A stretch of 64,000 nucleotides of DNA from the NCBI RefSeq assembly GCF_004135205.1, contig NZ_CP035490.1, positions 5,509,501 to 5,573,500 of the forward strand, read 5' to 3'. This document shows positions 49,066 through 57,194 of the stretch, in pieces (the stretch's first letter is position 1; the number at the start of each line of letters is the position of its first letter). Below the pieces are notes generated by a model, which worked only from the letters and a program-made list of their open reading frames with translations, was not told where the DNA came from and ran no database searches. The position numbers and the translations under genes were made by a program. This stretch comes from Hahella sp. KA22. Its GTDB lineage: Bacteria > Pseudomonadota > Gammaproteobacteria > Pseudomonadales > Oleiphilaceae.

Positions 49066-50262
49066 ATGGCCGGTCCAACCCTGATGAATACTTATGGCAG
49101 ACTGCCCATCGCCTTTACGCATGGAGAAGGTTGCTGGTTATACGATACTCAAGGCAACCGCTATTTTGACTCAGTAACCGGAATCGCCGTATGCGGGCTG
49201 GGTCATGCGCATCCCGCCGTTTCTGAAGCGGTTTGCAACCAATCCAAGAAGCTTTTGCACTGCTCCAATCTTTATCAGGTTCCTCTACAGCAACAACTGG
49301 GCGATCTATTGTGCCAAGTCGCAGGTATGGACAGTGTCTTCTTTTGCAACTCCGGCGCCGAAGCCAACGAAGCCGCCATCAAACTTGCCCGCCTATATGG
49401 CAAAAAGAAAGGTATTGAATCCCCCTCGATTATCGTCATGGATCACTCTTTCCACGGCCGCACTCTCGCAACATTGAGCGCAACCGGCAATCGCAAAGTG
49501 CAGGCCGGATTTGAACCATTGGTGTCAGGCTTCGTTAGAGCGCCATACAACGATATGAAAACCCTGGAGAATATCGCCCGCGCGAACAACAATATCGTTG
49601 CGGTAATGATGGAGCCAATTCAGGGTGAAGGCGGCGTAAACATCGCCCCGGTAGAATATCTCCATGCAGTAAGAAAACTGTGTGACTCCAAAGGTTGGCT
49701 GCTGATGCTGGATGAAGTGCAAACCGGCAATGGCCGCACCGGTACTTACTTCGCCTACCAGGACTATGGTATCGCTCCCGACGTCGTGACAACCGCCAAA
49801 GGCCTGGGTAATGGCGTACCTATTGGCGCCTGCCTGGCCAAAGGCGTCGCCTCCGAGGTCTTCCACCCAGGCTCTCATGGCTCGACATTTGGCGGCAACC
49901 CACTCGCTTGCGCAGCGGCGATGGCGGTCATCAAGACGATTCAAAGCAACAATTTGACCGAAAGAGCCCGCACTCTTGGCGAGCAAATCCTCAGCAAACT
50001 GAAGCAGGAGTTCGGTGGCGCCGAATACATCAAGGACATTCGCGGCAAGGGTCTGATGATCGGTATAGAAATGACCGAGCCTTGCCCCGAATTAGTTCCC
50101 TTGGCGCAAACCGTGGGACTACTGATCAATGTTACGTCTGATCGCGTTATCCGGTTGCTGCCGGCTCTGACCATGACGGACGTTGAAGCCGAACACCTAG
50201 TAACGACACTGGTGCGACTGATCAAGCTCTACGCTGCGGACGATCGAAAAAAACCAAGGTAG
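49066..50262 (+). CDS. argD: Acetylornithine/ornithine-type aminotransferase
   Basis: 398 residues; PLP class III aminotransferase that forms N-acetylornithine from the semialdehyde in arginine synthesis. Recognised by FFCNSGAEANEAAIKLAR (about 87-104), SFHGRTLATLSATG, LMLDEVQTGNGRTG and the PLP lysine in TTAKGLGNGVPIGA (about 245). It precedes argF by about 90 bp, which supports an arginine role over succinylornithine catabolism. Confidence 0.93.
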   Translation: MAGPTLMNTYGRLPIAFTHGEGCWLYDTQGNRYFDSVTGIAVCGLGHAHPAVSEAVCNQSKKLLHCSNLYQVPLQQQLGDLLCQVAGMDSVFFCNSGAEANEAAIKLARLYGKKKGIESPSIIVMDHSFHGRTLATLSATGNRKVQAGFEPLVSGFVRAPYNDMKTLENIARANNNIVAVMMEPIQGEGGVNIAPVEYLHAVRKLCDSKGWLLMLDEVQTGNGRTGTYFAYQDYGIAPDVVTTAKGLGNGVPIGACLAKGVASEVFHPGSHGSTFGGNPLACAAAMAVIKTIQSNNLTERARTLGEQILSKLKQEFGGAEYIKDIRGKGLMIGIEMTEPCPELVPLAQTVGLLINVTSDRVIRLLPALTMTDVEAEHLVTTLVRLIKLYAADDRKKPR

Positions 50263-50277
50263 GTTTAGCCGCGCATA

Positions 50278-50305
50278 ATGAAAGGCGACAGCCGTCGTCT
50301 TTCAT
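50278..50305 (+). other. Strong hairpin between argD and argF
   Basis: ATGAAAGGCGAC, loop AGCC, GTCGTCTTTCAT: a 12-bp stem with one G-U. No clean T-run follows (TCCTTCTATATTTG), so it may be a weak terminator or an mRNA processing/stability element that sets the argD:argF ratio. Confidence 0.5.
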
Positions 50306-50352
50306 TCCTTCTATATTTGACTTAAACCTACTGAAATGGCGAGTAACGCACC

Positions 50353-51267
50353 ATGAGCATCAGACATTTTCTGACATTGTGTGACTTTTCCCCGGCTGAA
50401 CTGGAATATCTGATTGAGCGGGCCATCCAGCTAAAAGCCAAGCACAAAAGCAAACTGGCCTATACGCCGATGCAAGGCCAGGTTCTAGGTATGATTTTTG
50501 AGAAGTCCTCCACTCGTACTCGAGTCTCTTTTGAGGCAGGAGCTGCGCAGCTGGGCGGCTCAGCCATATTTCTTTCGCCCCGCGATACGCAGCTGGGCCG
50601 CGGAGAACCGATTGAGGATAGCGCTCGTGTTCTGTCGCGCATGGTCGACATCATCATGATCCGCACCTTTGAACACAGCAAACTTGAACTCTTCGCCAAG
50701 TATTCCTCTGCGCCAGTCATAAATGCGCTGACCGATGACTACCACCCCTGCCAACTTCTCGCAGACATACAAACCTATGTCGAGCACAGAGGCTCTATCC
50801 GAGGCAAAAAAGTCGCCTGGATTGGCGACGGCAACAATATGTGTAACTCATACATCAATGCAGCGCGCCAATTCGGGTTTGAACTGGCGGCCGCCTGCCC
50901 TGAAGGATATGAGCCCATGCAGTCGCTAGTAGAGCAGAACGTGGACCGCGTAAAAATATTCCGTAACCCGTCCGACGCTGTCGCAGGCGCTCACTTGGTC
51001 GTTACCGACGTATGGGCTTCCATGGGACAAGAGCAAGAACAGGCTGAGCGGGAAAAGGCCTTCGCCAAATTCCAGGTTTCCCCTGAACTAATGAACAAAG
51101 CCGCACCCGATGCGCTGTTCATGCATTGCCTGCCCGCACACCGAGGCGAGGAAATCAGCACAGACATGCTGGACGATCAGCGCTCCGTCGTCTGGGATGA
51201 AGCAGAGAACCGCCTGCATGCACAAAAGGCCCTCATGGAATTCCTGCTCTACGGAAAGCAGGTTTAA
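50353..51267 (+). CDS. argF: Ornithine carbamoyltransferase (anabolic type)
   Basis: 304 residues; makes citrulline from ornithine and carbamoyl phosphate. The carbamoyl-phosphate site [12 protein letters not shown] (about 53-64) and the ornithine-site [10 protein letters not shown] (about 257-266) are intact, with [14 protein letters not shown] between. Short form without the regulatory extension of catabolic enzymes. The next gene starts 1 base after its stop. Confidence 0.96.
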   Translation: MSIRHFLTLCDFSPAELEYLIERAIQLKAKHKSKLAYTPMQGQVLGMIFEKSSTRTRVSFEAGAAQLGGSAIFLSPRDTQLGRGEPIEDSARVLSRMVDIIMIRTFEHSKLELFAKYSSAPVINALTDDYHPCQLLADIQTYVEHRGSIRGKKVAWIGDGNNMCNSYINAARQFGFELAAACPEGYEPMQSLVEQNVDRVKIFRNPSDAVAGAHLVVTDVWASMGQEQEQAEREKAFAKFQVSPELMNKAAPDALFMHCLPAHRGEEISTDMLDDQRSVVWDEAENRLHAQKALMEFLLYGKQV

Positions 51268-51268
51268 C

Positions 51269-52321
51269 ATGGTGGCGAGCGCTCCCCTGCTGGAGGCCAA
51301 AGACCTCAGCTGCGGCTATGGCGATCAGGCTGTCGTATCTCACCTGTCTTTTCAGCTGAACAAAGGCGAAATAGCCAGCTTGCTAGGCCCCAGCGGCTGT
51401 GGCAAGACTACTGTTCTACGCGTACTGGCGGGCTTTCAGCCCGTCTTTGCGGGAGAGGTGAGAGTAAACGGCGCGCCTGTTTCTACACCATCCGCCACTG
51501 TGCCGACGGAGAAACGCCAAGTCGGCATGGTATTTCAGGATTATGCGCTCTTTCCTCATTTAAGCGTCGCCGCGAATATCAAGTTTGGCCTGCATAATCG
51601 TAGCGCGACGGAAGCAGACGCAAAGCTGAAAGACATGCTGGAGCTCACCGGCATGACGGCTTACGCCAATGCTTACCCCCATCAGCTTTCTGGAGGCCAG
51701 CAGCAACGCGTCGCCTTAGCTCGGGCACTTGCGCCAGATCCAGTGCTGTTACTAATGGATGAACCCTTCTCCAATCTGGATGCGGAACTTCGTTCGCGTC
51801 TTAGCCTGGACGTCAGAGAAATACTCAAAAAACGGGACATCACCGCAATTTTGGTGACCCACGACCAAAATGAGGCCTTCGCCATGGCCGACCATGTTGG
51901 TATTTTGCACGGCGGAGGCTTACAGCAGTGGGATACGCCCTATAACCTGTATCACGAGCCCGCCAACCGCTTTGTCGCCAACTTTATCGGCCGCGGAGCC
52001 TTATTACCTGGCGTGTTAACCACCCATGACAGCGTTGAAACTGAACTTGGCGTCATTCGCGGCAACAGAGCTTATCCCTGGAATCCGCAACAGGCTGTTG
52101 AAGTATTGATTCGTCCTGACGACCTGGTATTCGACGACACCTCTCCTCAAAAAGCCAAGATTATCGACAAGATATTCGCCGGCTCCTCAACCCTCTATCG
52201 ACTTCTGCTCAGCTCAGGCCGCAAACTGGAAGCGCTGACGCCTAGCCACCAGGACTTCCCTATTGATGCGGAGGTCGCTATTCGCCTGAAAGCGGAACAT
52301 TTAATCGCATTTAAAAAATAA
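51269..52321 (+). CDS. ABC transporter ATP-binding subunit (ferric/spermidine/sulfate class)
   Basis: 350 residues from ATG one base after argF (start chosen from the family N-terminus LLEAKDLSCGYGDQAV). Walker A GPSGCGKTTVLRVLAG (about 43), Q-loop FQDYALFPHLSV, signature LSGGQQQRVALARAL, Walker B LLLMDEPFSNLD and switch His (THDQNEAFAMADH) are complete. The C-terminal 110 residues form a TOBE-type regulatory domain as in FbpC/PotA/CysA. No permease or binding-protein gene is adjacent, so the substrate is unknown; coupling to argF hints at amino-acid or polyamine traffic. Confidence 0.9.
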   Translation: MVASAPLLEAKDLSCGYGDQAVVSHLSFQLNKGEIASLLGPSGCGKTTVLRVLAGFQPVFAGEVRVNGAPVSTPSATVPTEKRQVGMVFQDYALFPHLSVAANIKFGLHNRSATEADAKLKDMLELTGMTAYANAYPHQLSGGQQQRVALARALAPDPVLLLMDEPFSNLDAELRSRLSLDVREILKKRDITAILVTHDQNEAFAMADHVGILHGGGLQQWDTPYNLYHEPANRFVANFIGRGALLPGVLTTHDSVETELGVIRGNRAYPWNPQQAVEVLIRPDDLVFDDTSPQKAKIIDKIFAGSSTLYRLLLSSGRKLEALTPSHQDFPIDAEVAIRLKAEHLIAFKK

Positions 52322-52335
52322 AGGCGCAGTTCAGT

Positions 52336-52510
52336 CCTGAAGTCTGAAGTCTGAAGTCTGAAGTCTGAAGTCTGAAGTCTGAAGTCTGAAGTCTGAAGTC
52401 TGAAGTCTGAAGTCTGAAGTCTGAAGTCTGAAGTCTGAAGTCTGAAGTCTGAAGTCTGAAGTCTGAAGTCTGAAGTCTGAAGTCTGAAGTCTGAAGTCTG
52501 AAGTCTGAAG
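52336..52510. repeat. Heptanucleotide tandem array, 24 perfect copies of TCTGAAG
   Basis: Positions 52343-52510 are 24 uninterrupted copies of TCTGAAG, preceded by one variant copy (CCTGAAG, 52336-52342). It begins 14 bp after the ABC ATPase stop. Perfect identity of all units implies recent slippage or expansion. The complementary strand (unit CTTCAGA) has no stop in any frame, whereas the plus strand has TGA. The copy number is probably variable between isolates. Confidence 0.97.
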
Positions 52511-52516
52511 GGCAGG

Positions 52517-52542
52517 CAAAAAAAGAGGGGCTAAGATAGCCC
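52517..52542 (-). terminator. Leftward terminator without an obvious leftward gene
   Basis: GGGGCTA-AGA-TAGCCCC (52526-52542); leftward the minus strand reads TCTTTTTTTG. It is a textbook terminator for leftward transcription, yet all nearby genes run rightward. Suggests a leftward small RNA to its right, or a relic. Confidence 0.65.
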
Positions 52543-52922
52543 CACAATGAAACAAGGAAAGTTCGATAGAACTACAACCTCAAAGAGTCATCCCTTACGA
52601 GACGAATTATGAATTTCTCCCGTCTTCGTGTCTGTTAGAGAAGTGTCGCCTTATGTAACAAATGGTAAGCAAAAAGGCCTAACTCCTTATTTTTACATCA
52701 TCTAAACCCGCCACCCCTAAAACCCAAATTTTTACGCCATCAAAAATCCTGACCAAGTAGACAAACCAAAGTAAGCCATTAGTCCAACGCCCATTTGCAC
52801 GATTGAGACGATGGTGGCATTTGGCTAAATTTTCGGACCGCCCGGTAAGATCGCTCGTTTATGGATGAATGTGAGCGGAATGTTAACTGTTCTATTCCAA
52901 ACACAGTCAGAAAGGAACGCAA

Positions 52923-53675
52923 ATGAAGAAGCCACTGATCCTGGGCGCAGCCGGTCTGGTCGCCTTGGCGTCGGTCGTGGGAATACTTCGTTATTCCGAC
53001 GGTCCCAAGCCAAGCCCCGACACGCCAGCCGCTTCCAATGAAGCACAACCTGGAGGCGCGGCCCCCGCTGCCGAATTCAGCTCTCCGGCGCCGCTTGACG
53101 CCCAATCTCAGACCACCACGTCACAGCCCCCCGCCAGCACGGCGACACAGGCTGATGCGGACTTTTCCGCCGACGGTCCTCCACCTGAGCCAGTAAATGA
53201 TGAGTTGGATGCTAACGACTCCAACGAAGTCATGTCCATGTGGAGCTCCCCTGGAGACGCTGAAGATGTTGTTGTGAACGGCATCCCCGCCAAAAGGATG
53301 CACGCGAATATGGAAGCGCTGGATAAGCTGCGCGTGGGACGGCAGTTGGAACTGCCTATCCCGCAAAGAAATGAGTCGCTGCTTGCGGAAATCACTTCCA
53401 CTCACAATCAGCTAGACACAATAGAAGTCTGGAAAGGCCCGCTGGTCGGCGGAGCCCCAACAGATAACGTCATAATCACCCGCGGAGAGATGGACACACA
53501 TGTAGTCATCGCCACCCGCACTGGCACTTATTCCGCCGTTATTAATAACGACACCGGACAGGTCACCCTCACCGACGAAGGCGAAATAAACAGCCGGATC
53601 ACCCCAACTGAAGACGGCGTGCCGATTCCACCTCTGGATCTGCCAACGCCCGAACAGCCTCAAAGCAACTCATAA
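52923..53675 (+). CDS. Exported protein resembling a metalloprotease prodomain
   Basis: 250 residues. An N-terminal hydrophobic segment (ILGAAGLVALASVVGIL, about 6-22) acts as signal or anchor; a Pro/Ala/Ser-rich low-complexity region covers about 28-100. The C-terminal part (about 135-225) has the pattern of the N-terminal prodomain of bacterial reprolysin-like peptidases: a Leu-Glu-Leu-Pro-Ile strand, TIEVWKGPL, VIITRGEMDTHVVIATRTG, then TYSAVINNDTG. It lies 27 bp before the protease gene with AAGGA between them, so it is the same transcript. I infer a trans-acting inhibitor or chaperone; that rests on pattern similarity only. Confidence 0.75.
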   Translation: MKKPLILGAAGLVALASVVGILRYSDGPKPSPDTPAASNEAQPGGAAPAAEFSSPAPLDAQSQTTTSQPPASTATQADADFSADGPPPEPVNDELDANDSNEVMSMWSSPGDAEDVVVNGIPAKRMHANMEALDKLRVGRQLELPIPQRNESLLAEITSTHNQLDTIEVWKGPLVGGAPTDNVIITRGEMDTHVVIATRTGTYSAVINNDTGQVTLTDEGEINSRITPTEDGVPIPPLDLPTPEQPQSNS

Positions 53676-53702
53676 AATATAAATGAAAAAAGGAAAACTA
53701 TA

Positions 53703-55559
53703 ATGAATTTTAGTAAAGCCGCCGCCCTTATGTTCGCCGCCAGCGTCGGAGCCGGCTCCGCGCATGCGAAGAACACCGTAGACGTACTGGTTCTGTACAT
53801 TGACCAAGCGACACAGACCTCCAATGGTCGCGATATCGACGCCCGTATTGCGTCCTATATCGAGTACAGCAACCAGGCCTACGAGAACAGTAATGTTGAT
53901 ATGCGTCTGCGCCTTGTAGGCGCGGAAAAGATCAATTCAAACTATGTTTATGTAAACAGCTCCAACCTGGATTCCTTCAGCCGCAACAACACTGTCGCCT
54001 CACTGCGCCAGAAGTACGGCGCTGACCTGGTTACCCTGATCAACCTGCGCGAGCCTATGAATGGCGGGTATGTGTGCGGTATCGGTTATGTTCCACCGGG
54101 TAACTCCAGCTCAGGTCAGCTTTACAGCAACGCCGCTTCAGCCGGTTTCAGTCTGGTCGGCGTAGATTGCGGATACAGCACTTTCACTCACGAACTCGGC
54201 CATAACATGAGCCTTGGCCACTCTGCCGTTCAAAACTCGCAAGGCGGCATCTGGTCCTGGGCCCGCGGCCACGGCGTGTACGGCTCATTCAGCACCATCA
54301 TGGCCTATCCTCAGGCCTACAATACACGTAACCAGCTGCAAATGATGTCCAACCCGGACCTCAACAAATGTGAAGGCCAGGCTTGTGGCGTCAGCGCGGG
54401 ACAGAGCAACGGCGCCGATGCGGCGCAGAACCTGCGCAAGATTGGCGATCAGATCGCCGCTTTCTTCCCTACGAAGATCGACGACGGTGGAGATGGCGAC
54501 GATAACGGAGACGACAACGGCGGCGATGACAATGGTGGAGATGACGGCGGCGATAATGGAGATAACGGCGACGACACCACTGTATGCAGCAAGCCAGAGT
54601 TGAACGACAACCTGGTGGAAGACGGCGACTTCAATGAGCTGTCCAGCTGGACCAGCTACAGCAACGCTGGCGACTTGGGACAAGCTTACTTCAAGAAAGA
54701 CTGCGGCCGTGATTATATTCTGGAAATCACCAATCGCTCAGCCTACTACGCTGGCGCTTACCAGAAGCTGACCGGCAAACTGAAAGCTGGCGTTGAATAT
54801 AAACTAACCGCCAAACTCGGCCTGGGTGAAAATGGCAGTCGCGAGAATATGCGCGTTGTATTCAAAGTTTCTGACGACAGCGGCACGCATTATCAGTACC
54901 TTTCTCGCGCGTCATTCACCAACAGCGAAATGTCCAAGTATGAACGCACCTTTACGCTGGACGCCAAAGGCGACATTCGTGACGTAGGCATGTTGATTTA
55001 CGGCGCCAGCGCTGGCGTAGACATGCTGGTTGACGAAGTGAAGATTGTTCCTCTCAACCGTGACGGGGACGATGGGGATGACAACGGCGGCGACACCAGC
55101 AACCCCGGCGGCAAAGAAATCATTAATGAGGGCTTTGAGAACGGGACTCGCGGCTGGAGTAACTATTTCGGAACCAGACTTTACCTGAGCGATACGGCTG
55201 CTTCCGGCAAGTACAGCCTGCTCAGCAGCTACCGCTACCGCTGGTACTCTGGCCCTGGTTTCAATGCACATGGCCTGTTGGAAGCCGGTAAGCCCTATCA
55301 GGTCAGCGCTGACGTTTATCTGGCCAGCAGCCGCCGCTCATCCGACAAAGCTGAACTGTGGGTCTACTACGTTGATAACTCCGGCGGTCATTGGAAAAAG
55401 CTGGGCGGCCAGGATATCGCCACGTCACAATGGCAGAACATCAGCGGTGAGTTGAACCTGTCTCCGAATGGGACCATCTCTCAGCTGCGCCTGCATGTGA
55501 TTGGCGCACAGCCTTCCACCAGCATGTACATCGACAACCTGAAAGTGATCAGCAAGTAA
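53703..55559 (+). CDS. Secreted zinc metalloprotease (reprolysin-like) with two carbohydrate-binding-like modules
   Basis: 618 residues. A signal peptide (1-22, cut after AHA) leads directly into the catalytic domain (23-255), with no prodomain in this polypeptide. The zinc site is HELGHNMSLGHS (His163, Glu164, His167, His173) and the Met-turn is TIMAYP (Met200). Against the usual HExxHxxGxxHD, the Gly is Ser170 and the Asp is Ser174. An Asp/Gly/Asn-rich linker (about 259-291) may bind Ca2+. Two CBM_4_9-like beta modules follow (about 300-450 and 468-616), each starting with a Phe-x-x-Gly/Glu-type WxxY region and joined by a shorter Asp/Gly linker. Predicted extracellular. Confidence 0.88.
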   Translation: MNFSKAAALMFAASVGAGSAHAKNTVDVLVLYIDQATQTSNGRDIDARIASYIEYSNQAYENSNVDMRLRLVGAEKINSNYVYVNSSNLDSFSRNNTVASLRQKYGADLVTLINLREPMNGGYVCGIGYVPPGNSSSGQLYSNAASAGFSLVGVDCGYSTFTHELGHNMSLGHSAVQNSQGGIWSWARGHGVYGSFSTIMAYPQAYNTRNQLQMMSNPDLNKCEGQACGVSAGQSNGADAAQNLRKIGDQIAAFFPTKIDDGGDGDDNGDDNGGDDNGGDDGGDNGDNGDDTTVCSKPELNDNLVEDGDFNELSSWTSYSNAGDLGQAYFKKDCGRDYILEITNRSAYYAGAYQKLTGKLKAGVEYKLTAKLGLGENGSRENMRVVFKVSDDSGTHYQYLSRASFTNSEMSKYERTFTLDAKGDIRDVGMLIYGASAGVDMLVDEVKIVPLNRDGDDGDDNGGDTSNPGGKEIINEGFENGTRGWSNYFGTRLYLSDTAASGKYSLLSSYRYRWYSGPGFNAHGLLEAGKPYQVSADVYLASSRRSSDKAELWVYYVDNSGGHWKKLGGQDIATSQWQNISGELNLSPNGTISQLRLHVIGAQPSTSMYIDNLKVISK

Positions 55560-55578
55560 GGGAAGCGAAATAGACTTG

Positions 55579-55607
55579 AAAAGCGCAGCTCAAGCTGCGC
55601 TTTTTTT
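55579..55607. terminator. Bidirectional terminator, protease / histidine kinase
   Basis: AAAAGCGCAGCT-CA-AGCTGCGCTTTTTTT; a 9-bp GC-rich stem with A-run before and T-run after, suitable for both converging transcripts. Confidence 0.85.
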
Positions 55608-57174
55608 ATGCCCCTTGTTTACGGGGCCAGACCAGACTGAACTTGGCGCCGCCAAGATTCTCGCTGCGGCCGACAAAGGCTTGTCCGCCGTGCCAATATA
55701 GAATTCGTCGAACAATGGAAAGCCCCAAACCGTACCCGCCGGAACTACGGGTGCGACTATCATCGAGCCTCGCGAAGGCCGTGAATACGCGCTCCCAATC
55801 CGACTCAGGAATACCTGGCCCATCGTCTTCAACATCAATACGGCAGGTTTCCTGGCCGAAATTACAATGCACAACTACTTTCGACTTAGCATAGCGCGTT
55901 GCATTACCCACTAAATTCTGCACTGAGCGATGGATATAGCGAGGCTCGACTTCAGACACTTTCCAACGATCCGAACCTCTTACGAAATCCGCGCTGATCT
56001 CCAGGTTTGGTTTAACAGAACTCTGCTCTCCCACCACCTGATTGACGATGTCTTTAACGTTCGCTTCCTGGAAGTCCAGGATAGGTCCACCCTGCTCCAG
56101 GCGAGCATAGGTGAGGATTTCATCTATCAGCTCGTTGAGTTCCTGTATATCCGAATCAATCCCTGACAGCTGCTTGTGGAGGAACTGATCTTCCGTGCTG
56201 TCTTCAATCATCTGCACGCCAAAGCGGATGCGGGCGACCGGCGTACGCAATTCATGCGACACCGCATGAATCATTTCCCGCTGCACCGCAACCAGTCTCT
56301 GAATATGCTCCGCCATTCGATTAAATACCGTCCCCAGACGTCCAACAGCGTCAAAGCGGTTGTCATCCACCCTGGCGTCCAACTCCCCACGCGCAATACG
56401 ACTGGCCACGGTTTCCAGCTTACGCAAGCGGCGCTCAAGTTTTTCCAGCAGCAGGTAAAGTGTGGCGCCGATACATACCAGCCCGGCGACAATCAACGTC
56501 GTCAACACCGGCCAGGCCCAGGGATTGAACGTCGGCACCGGGTCGATCTGTAAAATGAACTGTTTGTCGAACGACACCGCCAGCGCATCGCCTTTGCGCC
56601 CCTGAGACGGCAGTGAGGTCCAGCCCTCCTTCAAAAAGCGCCCCTGAATATTGGCGGGCCACTCCGCAATCACGCTAAGCGGGACCAGACTCGCTGACAG
56701 GTTAAAGGACTTACCCAATTCCAACAGAGTATCTTCACGGGACTCTTTGGCCACGGCTCGGGTCTGCAGAGAGATCAAGCGCGCCGCCCACAAAGCGCTT
56801 TCCAATGGCAGGTCGGCGAAATAAGCGCCCAGCATTTTATCTGGGCCGGCCTGGGCGAAGGCATGTATGCCGGCGTTATTGGAAAGAACGATGGTTTGCC
56901 CGTAGGCCAGGCGCTCCCGCTCCAAACGACTGAACTCAAACTCCGCCGGAGCGAGCAAATCAAATGTCAGATCAGCGGTAGTGATGGATTTGAGGAATTC
57001 CAGCCGTTCTTCCGGCTGCTCTATGACCCAGTTGAATAGCGGCGCTACGCGTTGCTCTCGGTACTGCAGGTAACGCACGGCGTTTATGGAGTGAAAAAGG
57101 CCCAGTGCTATAACTGCATATACGAGCAACGATAACGCTACGCCGCTGTATACGCGCAGAAAGACGTTATTCAC
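55606..57174 (-). CDS. Sensor histidine kinase of an RstB/EnvZ-type pair
   Basis: 522 residues. TM1 (about 8-29), a periplasmic sensor of about 185 residues with no recognised domain, TM2 (about 219-244), HAMP (about 245-297), HisKA with HAVSHELRTPVARI (His307), and an ATPase domain with NLVGNATRYA, DDGPGIPESDW and GGYGLGLSIV. All kinase motifs are intact. It lies 20 bp after the regulator gene. The signal is unknown; RstB-like organisation is inferred. Confidence 0.9.
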   Translation of the reverse strand: MNNVFLRVYSGVALSLLVYAVIALGLFHSINAVRYLQYREQRVAPLFNWVIEQPEERLEFLKSITTADLTFDLLAPAEFEFSRLERERLAYGQTIVLSNNAGIHAFAQAGPDKMLGAYFADLPLESALWAARLISLQTRAVAKESREDTLLELGKSFNLSASLVPLSVIAEWPANIQGRFLKEGWTSLPSQGRKGDALAVSFDKQFILQIDPVPTFNPWAWPVLTTLIVAGLVCIGATLYLLLEKLERRLRKLETVASRIARGELDARVDDNRFDAVGRLGTVFNRMAEHIQRLVAVQREMIHAVSHELRTPVARIRFGVQMIEDSTEDQFLHKQLSGIDSDIQELNELIDEILTYARLEQGGPILDFQEANVKDIVNQVVGEQSSVKPNLEISADFVRGSDRWKVSEVEPRYIHRSVQNLVGNATRYAKSKVVVHCNFGQETCRIDVEDDGPGIPESDWERVFTAFARLDDSRTRSSGGYGLGLSIVRRILYWHGGQAFVGRSENLGGAKFSLVWPRKQGA

Positions 57175-57194
57175 AGTGAGCCCTGTTGTCCCGG

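Larger units (their letters stand above)
52322..52922. other. 600-bp accessory intergenic region
   Basis: From left to right it holds a heptamer array (52336-52510), a leftward terminator (about 52517-52542), an AT-rich stretch with no gene I recognise (52550-52850), and the promoter region of the prodomain gene. Coding-like periodicity is absent on either strand. A leftward small RNA from 52550-52920 is possible. Confidence 0.5.

Noticed and set aside
52336-52510. Heptamer array considered as a CRISPR or origin iteron array
   Set aside because: Units are contiguous 7-mers with no spacers, and no cas genes, DnaA boxes or rep gene are nearby.
52311-52555. Two open frames (74 and 78 codons) on the minus strand across the heptamer array, giving a repeating FRLQTSD peptide
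   Set aside because: The minus-strand unit has no stop codon in any frame, so these frames are an automatic product of the repeat. They start inside a terminator stem and lack ribosome sites.
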